From: Modestobacter sp. Leaf380
GTDB taxonomy: Bacteria > Actinomycetota > Actinomycetes > Mycobacteriales > Geodermatophilaceae
Direction: 5' to 3'
Length of the DNA stretch: 64,000 nt
Assembly: GCF_001424485.1 (NCBI RefSeq)
Contig: NZ_LMQC01000019.1
Location: 62,001-126,000, forward strand
The notes beneath the pieces are model-generated. The model did not search any database and was not told where the DNA came from. It was given only the letters and a program-made list of their open reading frames with translations. Of the stretch, positions 31,726 to 39,872 are shown one piece after another. The first letter of the stretch is position 1, and each line of letters begins with the position of its first letter. Made by a program: the position numbers and the translations under genes.

Positions 31726-34134
31726 TCAGACCGCCAGGAGACCGGTCGGGACGCCGGTGGCGTCGGGGTGGGCAGGGGCGTCGAAGGCGTAGAAGGAGGG
31801 GTCCGCGGCGAGGATCGCGGCCCGGACGTCGAGCAGCTCGGTGACCTTGTCGCCGAAGACGGCCGAGCCCAGCAGGCCGGCGTCGTCGATGTCGGAGTGC
31901 AGGACCTCGGAGTCGTCGACGATGTCGAGGATCTCCTCGACCACGATCGCGACGGACCGGTCCCGGTCGGCGTACACGATGACCTCGAGGACCTCGCGGG
32001 CCGCCGTCTCCTCGCCGTAGCCGTAGCTGGGCATGGCGCCCAGGTGCCGGTCCAGCCGGACGATCGGCAGGATCGCGCCGCGGTACTGGACCACCTCGCG
32101 GGAGCCGACGCGTTCCACGCTGTCGGCCCGCAGCTGCTCCAGCCGGGTGACGGTGTCCAGCGGGATCGCGACCCGCCGTCCGCCGCCGATGGCCGCCAGC
32201 AGCATCCGCTGCCGCTCGGCCGGGCCGGCGGCGTGCGCGTCGGCCTGGGACTGGGCCCGCTGCTCGGCACGCTCGACGCTCTCGGCGCGCAGCGCCCGTC
32301 GGGCCAGTGCCTGGACGTCCAGGATGAGGGCGACGGTGCCGTCCCCGAGGACGGTCGCCCCCGAGTAGAGGCCCATCGACTTCAGCTGCGCACCGACTGC
32401 CTTCACGACGATCTCCTCGGTGTTGATGACCCGGTCCACGACCAGGCCGAAGCGACGCCCCTCCGACCGCAGGACGGCGATGACGACGTGGCCGTCGTGC
32501 CGGTCCGAGGTCAGACCGAAGACGTCGGCCAGCCGGACCAGCGGCAGGAGCTCGCCGCGCAGGCGGTAGACCTGGGCCCCGCCGATCTCCTCGACCGCGC
32601 TGGCGGCCTTCTCGGCGTCCAGGCTGACCAACTCCTGCAGGCTCACCTGCGGGATGGCGTACCGGTCACCGGCGCACTCGATGGTCAGCGCCGGCACGAT
32701 CGCCAGCGTCAGCGGGATGCGCAGCCGGGTGCAGGTGCCCCTGCCGGCCTCGGACTCGATCTCGATGGTGCCGCCGATGGCCTCGATGTTGGTCTTGACC
32801 ACGTCCATCCCGACACCGCGGCCCGAGACGTTGGTGACGGCGGCCGCGGTGGAGAAGCCCGGGGAGAAGATCAGCTGCAGCACGTCGGAGTGGCTCATCC
32901 GGGACAGCGCGTCGGCGGTCACCAGGCCGCGCTCCACGGCCTTGGCCCCGACCCGGGCGGCGTCGATCCCGCCGCCGTCGTCGGCGACCTCGACCACGAC
33001 CTGGCCGGACTCGTGCCGGGCCCGCAGGCTCAGGACGCCGTCCGCGGGCTTGCCGGCCGCGCGTCGGGCCTCCGGGGTCTCGATGCCGTGGTCCACGGAG
33101 TTGCGGACCAGGTGGGTCAGCGGGTCCTTGACCGCCTCGAGCAGCGTCTTGTCCAGCTCGGTCTCGTTGCCCTCCATCGCCAGCCGGACCTGCTTGCCGC
33201 ACTGCTGGCCCAGGTCGCGGACGACGCGGGGCAGCTTGGACCAGATGTGGTCGATGGGCTGCATGCGCGTCTTCATGACGCCCTCCTGCAGCTCGCTGGC
33301 GATCAGGTTCAGCCGCTGCCCGGCTCGCACCAGGTCGGTGTCGGCCTGCCGGGAGACGTACTGCACGATCTGGTTGCGGGTCAGCACCAGCTCGCCGACC
33401 AGCTGCATCAGGGCGTCGAGCAGGTCGACGTCGACCCGGATGGTCGAGTCGGCGACCGCGCGGCGGCCGGGGGCCTGCTCCTCGTGGTGCTCCTCGGCGG
33501 CGGCCCGGGCGGGGGCCTTCGGCGCCGGGGGCGGGGTCTGGTCGGTGCGGCGGACCGGGACGGCGTCCACGACCTCGGCGGCCTCGGCCAGCACGGCGCT
33601 GGCCTCGGTGACGGCCACGCCGGCCGGCAGGTCGTCGAGGACCGGGTCGGGGGCGGTGCCCTCGGCGGTCGCGGGGGGCTCGGTGGCCTCGGCGGCGGCC
33701 GGTGCGGCGGTGCCCGTCGTCCCGGGGCCGGCGGCGGCTGCCACGGCCACGGGCTCCATCGAGGCGACGATCGCGGCCACGGCCGGGGACACGTCGACGG
33801 CGCCCTCGCTGCCGGCGGTCTCGATCGAGCCGAGCAGCTCGCGGACCGTGTCCACCATGGTCAGCAGCGCGTCGGTGCGGTGCGGGGTCAGCTCCAGGAC
33901 GCCGTCCCGCAGCTTGGAGAGCATGTTCTCCCCGACGTGCGTGACCTCCTCGAGCTTGCCGAAGGCCAGGAAGCCACTGGTGCCCTTGATGGTGTGGATC
34001 GTCCGGAAGATGCTGGACAGCCGCTCCCGGGACCCGGGGTCCTGCTCGAGGGCGACGAGGTCGCGGTCGAGCTGGTCGAGGTTCTCGTGGCTCTCCACGA
34101 GGAAGTCCTCGACGATGTCGTCCATGCCGTCCAC
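31726..34134 (-). CDS. cheA: chemotaxis histidine kinase CheA
   Basis: An 802-residue kinase. P1 has the phosphoryl His47 in 'IFRTIHTIKGTSGFLAFGKLEEVTH'. A long Ala/Pro/Glu-rich linker (about 130-240) follows; no clear P2 is seen. P3 is 'STIRVDVDLLDALMQLVGELVLTRNQIV'. P4 has N-box 'HLVRNSVDHGIE', 'DDGGGID' and 'GRGVGMDVVKTNI'. P5 is a CheW-like domain ('YAIPQVSLQELVSL'). A further C-terminal segment of about 150 residues ('RVAIPLDTVTRLEQL', 'VVQYRGAILPIVRLDRHL') looks like a second CheW-like domain. It starts the operon at ATG 34134 (34125 possible). Confidence 0.95.
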   Translation of the reverse strand: MDGMDDIVEDFLVESHENLDQLDRDLVALEQDPGSRERLSSIFRTIHTIKGTSGFLAFGKLEEVTHVGENMLSKLRDGVLELTPHRTDALLTMVDTVRELLGSIETAGSEGAVDVSPAVAAIVASMEPVAVAAAAGPGTTGTAAPAAAEATEPPATAEGTAPDPVLDDLPAGVAVTEASAVLAEAAEVVDAVPVRRTDQTPPPAPKAPARAAAEEHHEEQAPGRRAVADSTIRVDVDLLDALMQLVGELVLTRNQIVQYVSRQADTDLVRAGQRLNLIASELQEGVMKTRMQPIDHIWSKLPRVVRDLGQQCGKQVRLAMEGNETELDKTLLEAVKDPLTHLVRNSVDHGIETPEARRAAGKPADGVLSLRARHESGQVVVEVADDGGGIDAARVGAKAVERGLVTADALSRMSHSDVLQLIFSPGFSTAAAVTNVSGRGVGMDVVKTNIEAIGGTIEIESEAGRGTCTRLRIPLTLAIVPALTIECAGDRYAIPQVSLQELVSLDAEKAASAVEEIGGAQVYRLRGELLPLVRLADVFGLTSDRHDGHVVIAVLRSEGRRFGLVVDRVINTEEIVVKAVGAQLKSMGLYSGATVLGDGTVALILDVQALARRALRAESVERAEQRAQSQADAHAAGPAERQRMLLAAIGGGRRVAIPLDTVTRLEQLRADSVERVGSREVVQYRGAILPIVRLDRHLGAMPSYGYGEETAAREVLEVIVYADRDRSVAIVVEEILDIVDDSEVLHSDIDDAGLLGSAVFGDKVTELLDVRAAILAADPSFYAFDAPAHPDATGVPTGLLAV

Positions 34135-34648
34135 GCGTCACCGTCCAAGCGAGTCATCGCAGCGGTCGTGCTCCGCTGTCGAAGGCGGTTACGGCCTGGC
34201 CGGGACGTTCTCAACCCGAAGTGGTGAGCCTTTCTCCGCGCATTCCGCGAGTGCGGCGACGACCATTCCGAGAATGGTCGACGCCTGAGGTGTCACCGCC
34301 CCTGCGGCCCCACGGTCACCACCCGTACCAGGTCGACACGAGCCCGGAGCAGCGGTGTTTACGCAGCCAACGACACCGAACGAGGGCGTCCGGCCGGGCG
34401 GTGACGTCGTCCGCCGGGTCGACACGGTGACTCGCCGGGAATGGTCACCGCGACGCTCGTGTCGACTCGACGACCGGCGGCGGACGACCATTCCCGGAGA
34501 GTGCGTCCGACGTCACCGGATCGTCACCGGGGAGGCCGGTCGACCGAGCGACCGGGGGCCCGCCGCCGACCGCCGTAGACTCGGGGGTCCCGTACGACCC
34601 CAGCACCGTGTCCCTGCCTCCGGGCGCGCCGGTGAAGACAGGAGCACC
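34135..34648. other. 514-bp intergenic region rich in inverted repeats between cheA and prfC
   Basis: No gene is visible. It must carry the divergent promoters of the che operon and prfC. Elements seen: arms GACCATTC and GAATGGTC at 34261-34279; CCGGGAATGGTC (34435-34446) with GACCATTCCCGG (34486-34497); GTCGACACG (34418-34426) with CGTGTCGAC (34458-34466), enclosing CGGTGAC (34425-34431) and GTCACCG (34444-34450). A TAGACT (34576-34581) is a possible -10 box for prfC. Base content looks less GC-biased than the genes on either side. Confidence 0.6.
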
Positions 34649-36226
34649 GTGAGCACCGCCGCCACCGAGGCCGCGCGCCGGCGCACCTTCGCCGTCATCA
34701 GCCACCCCGACGCCGGCAAGTCCACGCTCACCGAGGCGCTGGCGCTGCACGCGCACGTCATCGGCCGGGCCGGCGCCGTGCACGGCAAGGCCGGCCGCGG
34801 GGCCACCGTGTCCGACTGGATGGACATGGAGAAGGCCCGAGGCATCTCCATCACCTCCGCGGCCCTGCAGTTCGCCTACCGCGAGGCGGTGGTCAACCTG
34901 CTGGACACCCCCGGGCACGCCGACTTCTCCGAGGACACCTACCGGGTGCTCACCGCCGTCGACGCGGCCGTGATGCTGGTCGACGCGGCCAAGGGCCTGG
35001 AGACCCAGACGATGAAGCTCTTCGCCGTCTGCAAGCACCGGGGCATCCCGATCATCACCGTGGTCAACAAGTGGGACCGGCCGGGCCTGGACGCCCTGGC
35101 GCTGATGGACGAGATCCAGGAGCGCACCGGCCTCACCCCCACCCCGCTCACCTGGCCGGTCGGCATCGCCGGGGACTTCCGCGGCGTGCTGGACCGCCGC
35201 GACGGCAGCTACCGGCACTTCACCCGCACCGCCGGCGGCGCCACCATCGCCCCCGAGCAGGTCATGGACCCCGACGCCGCCCTGGCCCAGGAGGGCGAGG
35301 CCTGGACGACGGCCCTGGAGGAGAGCGAGCTGCTGGAGTCCAGCGGCGCCGAGCACGACGAGGAGCTCTTCCTCGCCGGCGCCACCACCCCGGTCCTCTT
35401 CGCCTCTGCGGTGAGCAACTTCGGCGTCGGCCTGCTGCTGGACACCCTGGTCGACCTGGCTCCCCCGCCGGCCGACCGGCCCGACGCCGACGGCAAGCCG
35501 CGCGCCCTCGACGACCCGTTCAGCGCCTTCGTCTTCAAGGTGCAGGCCGGCATGGACACCGGCCACCGCGACCGGCTGGCCTACATCCGGGTGTGCACCG
35601 GGGTCTTCGAGCGCGGCATGGTCGTCACCAACGCGGCCAACAACCGGCCCTTCGCCACCAAGTACGCCCAGCAGGTGTTCGGCCGGGACCGGGAGACCAT
35701 CGAGACCGCCTACCCCGGCGACGTGGTCGGCCTGGTGAACGCCAGCGCGCTCGGCGTCGGCGACACCCTGTTCGTGGACGCACCCGTCGTCTACCCGCCG
35801 ATCACCACGTTCGCCCCCGAGCACTTCGCCGTCGCCCGGGTCGCCGACACCAGCAAGTACAAGCAGTTCCGCAAGGGGATGGACACCCTGGCCGGCGAGG
35901 GCGTCGTGCAGGTGCTGGTCTCCGAGTGCCGCGGCGACGGCGCCCCGGTGCTCGCCGTCGTCGGGCCCATGCAGTTCGAGGTGGCCCAGCACCGGATGGA
36001 GCACGAGTTCGGCGCCAAGGTGAGCCTGGAGAACCTGCCCTACAGCCTGGCCCGCGCCACCGACGCCGAGTCCGCCGCCGAGATCTCCAAGGCCCGGGGC
36101 GCCGAGGTCATGCAGCGCCCCGACGGCGAGCTGCTGGCGCTGTTCACCGACAAGTGGTCGCTGCGGGCGCTGGAGCAGAACAAGCCGCACCTGACCCTGA
36201 CGCCGCTGGTCGCCGCCCAGCTCTGA
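34649..36226 (+). CDS. prfC: peptide chain release factor 3
   Basis: A 525-residue translational GTPase that recycles RF1/RF2 from the ribosome after peptide release. G-motifs: 'SHPDAGKSTLTEALAL' (G1), 'EKARGISITSAALQF' (G2), 'LLDTPGHADFSEDTYR' (G3) and 'NKWDRPGLD' (G4). The C-terminal part has 'FAPEHFAVARVADTSKYKQFRKGMDTLAGEGVVQVL', typical of RF3 rather than EF-G. The GTG at 34649 follows AGGAG at 34640-34644; the frame is open further upstream but lacks family similarity there. Monocistronic. Confidence 0.95.
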   Translation: MSTAATEAARRRTFAVISHPDAGKSTLTEALALHAHVIGRAGAVHGKAGRGATVSDWMDMEKARGISITSAALQFAYREAVVNLLDTPGHADFSEDTYRVLTAVDAAVMLVDAAKGLETQTMKLFAVCKHRGIPIITVVNKWDRPGLDALALMDEIQERTGLTPTPLTWPVGIAGDFRGVLDRRDGSYRHFTRTAGGATIAPEQVMDPDAALAQEGEAWTTALEESELLESSGAEHDEELFLAGATTPVLFASAVSNFGVGLLLDTLVDLAPPPADRPDADGKPRALDDPFSAFVFKVQAGMDTGHRDRLAYIRVCTGVFERGMVVTNAANNRPFATKYAQQVFGRDRETIETAYPGDVVGLVNASALGVGDTLFVDAPVVYPPITTFAPEHFAVARVADTSKYKQFRKGMDTLAGEGVVQVLVSECRGDGAPVLAVVGPMQFEVAQHRMEHEFGAKVSLENLPYSLARATDAESAAEISKARGAEVMQRPDGELLALFTDKWSLRALEQNKPHLTLTPLVAAQL

Positions 36227-36235
36227 CCCGGGGTC

Positions 36236-36763
36236 TCAGACCTCGCGCAGGGCGCGGTGCTGGTCGAGCCGGTCGGTGTAGCTGACCGCGTTCGCCCGGA
36301 TCCGCTCGACCGCGGCGTCGCCCATCTCGCGGACGACCTTCGCCGGGACGCCGGCGACGAGCGACCCGGGCGGCACGAGGGTGCCCTCGGTGACGACGGC
36401 TCCGGCCGCGACGATCGAGCCGGCCCCGATGTGCGCGCCGTTCATGACGACGGCGCCCATGCCGACCAGCACGTCGTCGTCGACCCGGGCGCCGTGGAGC
36501 ACGACCCGGTGCCCGACGGTGACCCGGTCTCCCAGCACCAGCGGGGAGCCCGGGTCGCTGTGCAGCGTGGAGCCGTCCTGCACGTTGGAGTCGGCGCCCA
36601 CGACCACGACCTCGGCGTCGGCACGGACCACCGCGCCGTACCAGACCGAGGCCCGGGGGCCGAGGGTCACGTCGCCCACCACCACGGCGGTGGGGGCGAC
36701 GAAGGCGGTGTCGTGGACGGTGGGGACGCGGTCGCCCAGGGCGCCGATCAGAGGAGGCTGCAC
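36236..36763 (-). CDS. gamma-carbonic-anhydrase-like hexapeptide-repeat protein
   Basis: A 175-residue left-handed beta-helix protein: 'FVAPTAVVVGDVTLGPRASVWYGAVVRADAEVVVVGADSNVQDGSTLHSD' and 'VTVGHRVVLHGARVDDDVLVGMGAVVMNGAHIGAGSIVAAGAVVTEG'. The His of 'TLHSD', 'VGHRVVLHG' are the usual metal ligands of the YrdA/gamma-CA family, so a zinc-bound trimer is expected. True carbonic anhydrase activity is unproven for many members. It lies 15 bp downstream of rbpA and may be co-transcribed with it. Confidence 0.9.
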   Translation of the reverse strand: MQPPLIGALGDRVPTVHDTAFVAPTAVVVGDVTLGPRASVWYGAVVRADAEVVVVGADSNVQDGSTLHSDPGSPLVLGDRVTVGHRVVLHGARVDDDVLVGMGAVVMNGAHIGAGSIVAAGAVVTEGTLVPPGSLVAGVPAKVVREMGDAAVERIRANAVSYTDRLDQHRALREV

Positions 36764-36777
36764 GCCTCCTGCCTACC

Positions 36778-37173
36778 TCACTGGCGGGTGCGTCGCGCCT
36801 TCAGCACACCCAGCCGCTCGGTGAGCAGCTCGTCGAGGTCGGAGATCTCGCGACGCTCCAGCAGCATCTCCCACGGGGTCTTGCTGACCCGCGGGGGGCC
36901 GGTCTTGCGCTGGCGCCCGGTCGTCGGGGGCTCTTCACCCTCGGCGAGCACCGGCGCCTGCGGCGTCTGGGGGGTGACCACGAGGACCGAGACCCGCCCG
37001 TGGTTCGGGCAGGCCCAGGCGTTCGGGGGCACGGCGTCGGCGGCCATCGTCACGCGGACGTCGTGGCCGGCCGGGCACTCGTAGGTGTGGGTCAGGGTGT
37101 CGGCGAGGACGGCGCCGCGGACGTTCTCCAGGCTGGTCGCCCCCATCCGAGACCCACGCAGGTTGTCAGCCAC
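36778..37173 (-). CDS. rbpA: RNA polymerase-binding protein RbpA
   Basis: A 131-residue actinobacterial RNA polymerase-binding protein: 'LRGSRMGATSLEN' at the N-terminus, the zinc-ribbon-like core 'TYECPAGHDVRVTMAADAVPPNAWACPNHG' and the sigma-interacting C-terminal helices 'KTPWEMLLERREISDLDELLTERL'. RbpA stabilises the open complex with the housekeeping sigma factor and is restricted to actinobacteria, a good taxonomic marker. Upstream of the ATG at 37173 is an AT-richer promoter stretch around 37200-37220. Confidence 0.95.
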   Translation of the reverse strand: MADNLRGSRMGATSLENVRGAVLADTLTHTYECPAGHDVRVTMAADAVPPNAWACPNHGRVSVLVVTPQTPQAPVLAEGEEPPTTGRQRKTGPPRVSKTPWEMLLERREISDLDELLTERLGVLKARRTRQ

Positions 37174-37285
37174 GACGGGCTCTCCTCGGGTCGGTGGGGT
37201 GTTGTACTACTCCACAGTAACCCCACCCGACGATGCGCAAACGCGGTTTACGCCGCTGGGGTCGACAGGAGACCCCGGCGACCGC

Positions 37286-37606
37286 TCAGCTGAGCGGGCT
37301 GGGCACGATCCGCGGGCCGGGACGACGGGCCGCGGGCTGTGCCGCCGTGGCTGCCGTGGACGCCTGGGCGAGCGCGGCGCGGTGTGCGGAGACCAGCTGG
37401 GACACCCGGTTGCGGGTGACCCCGGCCTCCCGGGCCACCGCGGAGGGGGCGTAGCCGGCCTCGACGGCCGCCACCAGCGCCGCCTCCCAGGTCCGCTGCG
37501 CGTCCCGGGCAGCGGACTGGGCGGCCTGCCGCTCGGCATCGGCGAGCCGGATGGCCCGGATCGCAGCGTCCGTCGTGGTGTCCTGACTGCCGTTCATCTG
37601 GCCCAC
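37286..37606 (-). CDS. small helix-turn-helix protein
   Basis: A protein of 106 residues (GTG 37606) or 103 residues (ATG 37597): a long charged helix 'AIRLADAERQAAQSAARDAQRTWEAALVAAVEAG' is followed by a helix-turn-helix 'APSAVAREAGVTRNRVSQLVSAHRA' and a Pro/Ala tail. It could be a small DNA-binding regulator or nucleoid protein, with the long helix for dimerisation. It is divergent from nothing and stands 80 bp after a GNAT gene start region on the same strand. No target known. Confidence 0.7.
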   Translation of the reverse strand: MGQMNGSQDTTTDAAIRAIRLADAERQAAQSAARDAQRTWEAALVAAVEAGYAPSAVAREAGVTRNRVSQLVSAHRAALAQASTAATAAQPAARRPGPRIVPSPLS

Positions 37607-37643
37607 GATAGGCGGGGAACCGGTCCCGTGGGGTCCAAACCGC

Positions 37644-38258
37644 TCACGAGCCCTGCGACTCCCCCTCGGGCGAGGCGCCCCGGACCAGCCCGAACGCCGC
37701 TTCCGCCACCCCGTCGGCGAGCCGGACGGCGGCGGGGTCGGTGCTCAGCAGCGTGCCGATCCAGGCGTCGACCCGACGCCCCCGGGAGACGCACAGGCCG
37801 CGCACCGTGCCCTCGACCCGGAACCCGCAGCGCTCGGCGACCCGCCGGGAGGCGTCGTTGCCGACGTACGCGCGCCACTCGACCCCGACCAGGCCGCGGG
37901 TGCCGAAGCCCCACCCCAGGGCGAGGTCGAGGGCCCGCGCCATCACACCGCGCCCGCGCGCCCAGGGCGCGAGGCCGTAGCCGATCTCGGCCCAGTCCCC
38001 CTCCTGCAGGCGCAGGTCGACGGTCCCGGCGAACCGGCCCTCCACCTCGACCGCCCAGGCAGCGAGCCATCCGTCGCGCCAGCCCGCATCCACCGCCGCG
38101 AGGAAGCCCGCGGCGTCGGCGGCCGTGTAGGGCGCGGGCACGGCGGTGAAGCGCTGCATCTCCGGGTCCTGGCACTGGGCCACCACCTCGGGCACGTCGT
38201 CGGGGCGGTGGGCGCGCAGCCGGACCACCCCGTCGGTCTTCTCGGGTGCGGTGTCCAC
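37644..38258 (-). CDS. GNAT family N-acetyltransferase (RimJ/RimL-like)
   Basis: A 204-residue acetyltransferase: 'VVRLRAHRPDDVPEVVAQCQDPEMQRF' at the start, then 'GTVDLRLQEGDWAEIGYGLAPWARGRGVMARALDLALGWGF' with the R-G-x-G-x-M acetyl-CoA loop (variant of R/QxxGxG/A), and 'VEWRAYVGNDASRRVAERCGFRVEGTVRG'. This is the RimJ/RimL/YdaF type that modifies protein N-termini or small amines. The GTG at 38258 gives a start close to the domain edge. Substrate unknown. Confidence 0.88.
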   Translation of the reverse strand: MDTAPEKTDGVVRLRAHRPDDVPEVVAQCQDPEMQRFTAVPAPYTAADAAGFLAAVDAGWRDGWLAAWAVEVEGRFAGTVDLRLQEGDWAEIGYGLAPWARGRGVMARALDLALGWGFGTRGLVGVEWRAYVGNDASRRVAERCGFRVEGTVRGLCVSRGRRVDAWIGTLLSTDPAAVRLADGVAEAAFGLVRGASPEGESQGS

Positions 38259-38268
38259 GCCCCCATCG

Positions 38269-39252
38269 TCAGACGGCGGGCAACCGGGTTCCCACGGCGG
38301 GCACCGGGTCGACGTCCACGACGGCCGCCGGCCGGTCGCCGGCGCGGACCAGCACGATCCCGGCCAGGACGACGACCCCGCCCACCAGCTGCACGACACC
38401 CGGTTCCTGGCCGAGCAGCAACGCGGCGAACAGCACGGCGAAGAGCACCTCGGTGAGCCCGATGAAGGAGCTCAGCCGGGAGCCCAGCCGGCGGATCGCG
38501 GCGACGCCCGAGGCGTAGGCGAACGCGGCAGCGACCAGGGCGAGGCCCAGCACGGGCACCAGCCAGCTGGTCGGGGAGCCGGCCAGCTCGACGTCCGCGG
38601 TGGCGGTGTGCCAGGGGACGAGGCCGACGGCGGCGGCCACCCCGAGGACGACCGCTCCGACGCCGAGGCCGCCCCAGGCGCTGACCAGCGGCGGCAGCGC
38701 GCCGTCGGACCGGGCCGAGACGATGAAGTAGACGGCGAGCCCGACCGCGGCCATCAAGCCGTAGACGACGCCCAGCGCGTCGATCTGCGCACCGCGGACG
38801 ACGTCGAGCACCAGCACCAGCCCGACTACGGCGACGACGACACCCGCCGCGGTGACCGGGCTCGGGCGCTGCCCGTGCCGCAGCCAGGTCCACAGCACGA
38901 CGAGGACGACGCCGGAGTACTCGAGCAGCAGGGCGACGCCGACCGAGAGCCGGGAGACCGCCAGGAAGTAGGTGAGCTGACAGCCGGCCACGGCCAGCAC
39001 GCCGAAGGCCAGCACCGCACCGGCGTTCTCGCGCAGCAGGTGCCAGCGGCCGCGCAGCTGGAGCACGGCAGGCACGGTGAGCACGAGGGCGGCCAGCCCG
39101 ACGCGGACGGTGACCGCGGCCGCCGCACTCCAGCCGGCGTCCATCAGCCCGGTGGCGAACACCCCGGAGGTGCCGAACGCGGCCGCGGAGGCCAGGGCGA
39201 GCAGGAGGCCGGTCGACCCGGTACGACGGTCCAGCACGGCAGTTCTCCTCAC
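38269..39252 (-). CDS. EamA/DMT family membrane transporter
   Basis: A 327-residue protein with about ten membrane helices made of two EamA repeats (about residues 14-135 and 160-300): 'GLLLALASAAAFGTSGVFATGLMDAG', 'RVGLAALVLTVPAVLQLRG' and 'IRRLGSRLSSFIGLTEVLFAVLFAALLLGQEP'. DMT exporters commonly move amino acids or other metabolites out of the cell. It is divergent from a CGNR regulator, with inverted TCAGGA motifs between, so the regulator probably controls it. Confidence 0.9.
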   Translation of the reverse strand: MRRTAVLDRRTGSTGLLLALASAAAFGTSGVFATGLMDAGWSAAAAVTVRVGLAALVLTVPAVLQLRGRWHLLRENAGAVLAFGVLAVAGCQLTYFLAVSRLSVGVALLLEYSGVVLVVLWTWLRHGQRPSPVTAAGVVVAVVGLVLVLDVVRGAQIDALGVVYGLMAAVGLAVYFIVSARSDGALPPLVSAWGGLGVGAVVLGVAAAVGLVPWHTATADVELAGSPTSWLVPVLGLALVAAAFAYASGVAAIRRLGSRLSSFIGLTEVLFAVLFAALLLGQEPGVVQLVGGVVVLAGIVLVRAGDRPAAVVDVDPVPAVGTRLPAV

Positions 39253-39257
39253 GACGG

Positions 39258-39289
39258 CGTCAGGACCATCGGGACGTACACTCCTGACG
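39258..39289. promoter_or_regulatory. inverted repeat between EamA and CGNR genes
   Basis: CGTCAGGA (39258-39265) and TCCTGACG (39282-39289) form 8-bp arms with a 16-bp spacer; another GTCAGGAG follows at 39308-39315 next to the CGNR ribosome site. This is the likely operator of the CGNR regulator, which starts at 39320. Confidence 0.65.
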
Positions 39290-39319
39290 TGCCGGACCGT
39301 AGCAGAAGTCAGGAGCTAC

Positions 39320-39868
39320 ATGCTCTTTGCCCATGACACCGAGGTGGGGCTGCATGCCGCCGCCGGCCTGGTGAACACCGCCAGCGGTTCGGGGGCCGGC
39401 ACCGAGCTGCTCCCCGACCCGGCCGCACTGGACGCGTTCCTGGACACCTGGGCGTTCACCGGCGACCGGGTCGGCGACCTGCCCGAGCTGACCGCGGTGC
39501 ACGCGCTGCGGGCCGAGCTGGCGCAGATGTGGGACGCCGACACCGACGGCGTCGTCGCCGTGGTCAACCGGCTGCTGCAGGAGGGGCGCGCCCTCCCCCA
39601 GCTGGTCCGGCACGGCGACTGGGGCTGGCACGTCCACGCCACCGAGGCCGGCGCGCCGGTCGCCCACCGGATGGCGGTCGAGGCGGCGATGGCGGTCACC
39701 GACCTGGTCCGCACGGAGGAGCTGGACCGGCTGGGCCGCTGCGAGGCCGAGGGCTGCGGCGCGGCCCTGGTGGACCTGACCAAGAACCGGTCCCGCCGCT
39801 TCTGTGACGCCAGCTGCGCCAACCGGACCCACGCGGCCGCCTACCGCGCCCGCCGCCAGCGCGGCTGA
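39320..39868 (+). CDS. CGNR zinc finger / ABATE domain regulator
   Basis: A 182-residue protein. The N-terminal part ('HDTEVGLHAAAGLVNTASGSG') is ABATE-like and the C-terminal zinc-finger is 'GRCEAEGCGAALVDLTKNRSRRFCDASCANRTHAAAYRARR', with the CGNR-type 'CANR' and four Cys ligands. Such proteins are thought to be transcription regulators, based on this finger. The ATG at 39320 follows AGGAG. It is divergent from the EamA exporter. Confidence 0.88.
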   Translation: MLFAHDTEVGLHAAAGLVNTASGSGAGTELLPDPAALDAFLDTWAFTGDRVGDLPELTAVHALRAELAQMWDADTDGVVAVVNRLLQEGRALPQLVRHGDWGWHVHATEAGAPVAHRMAVEAAMAVTDLVRTEELDRLGRCEAEGCGAALVDLTKNRSRRFCDASCANRTHAAAYRARRQRG

Positions 39869-39872
39869 GCCG

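Noticed and set aside
34135-34648. A small protein gene in the cheA-prfC gap
   Set aside because: Frames there lack a ribosome site and coding character; the region is dominated by inverted repeats instead.
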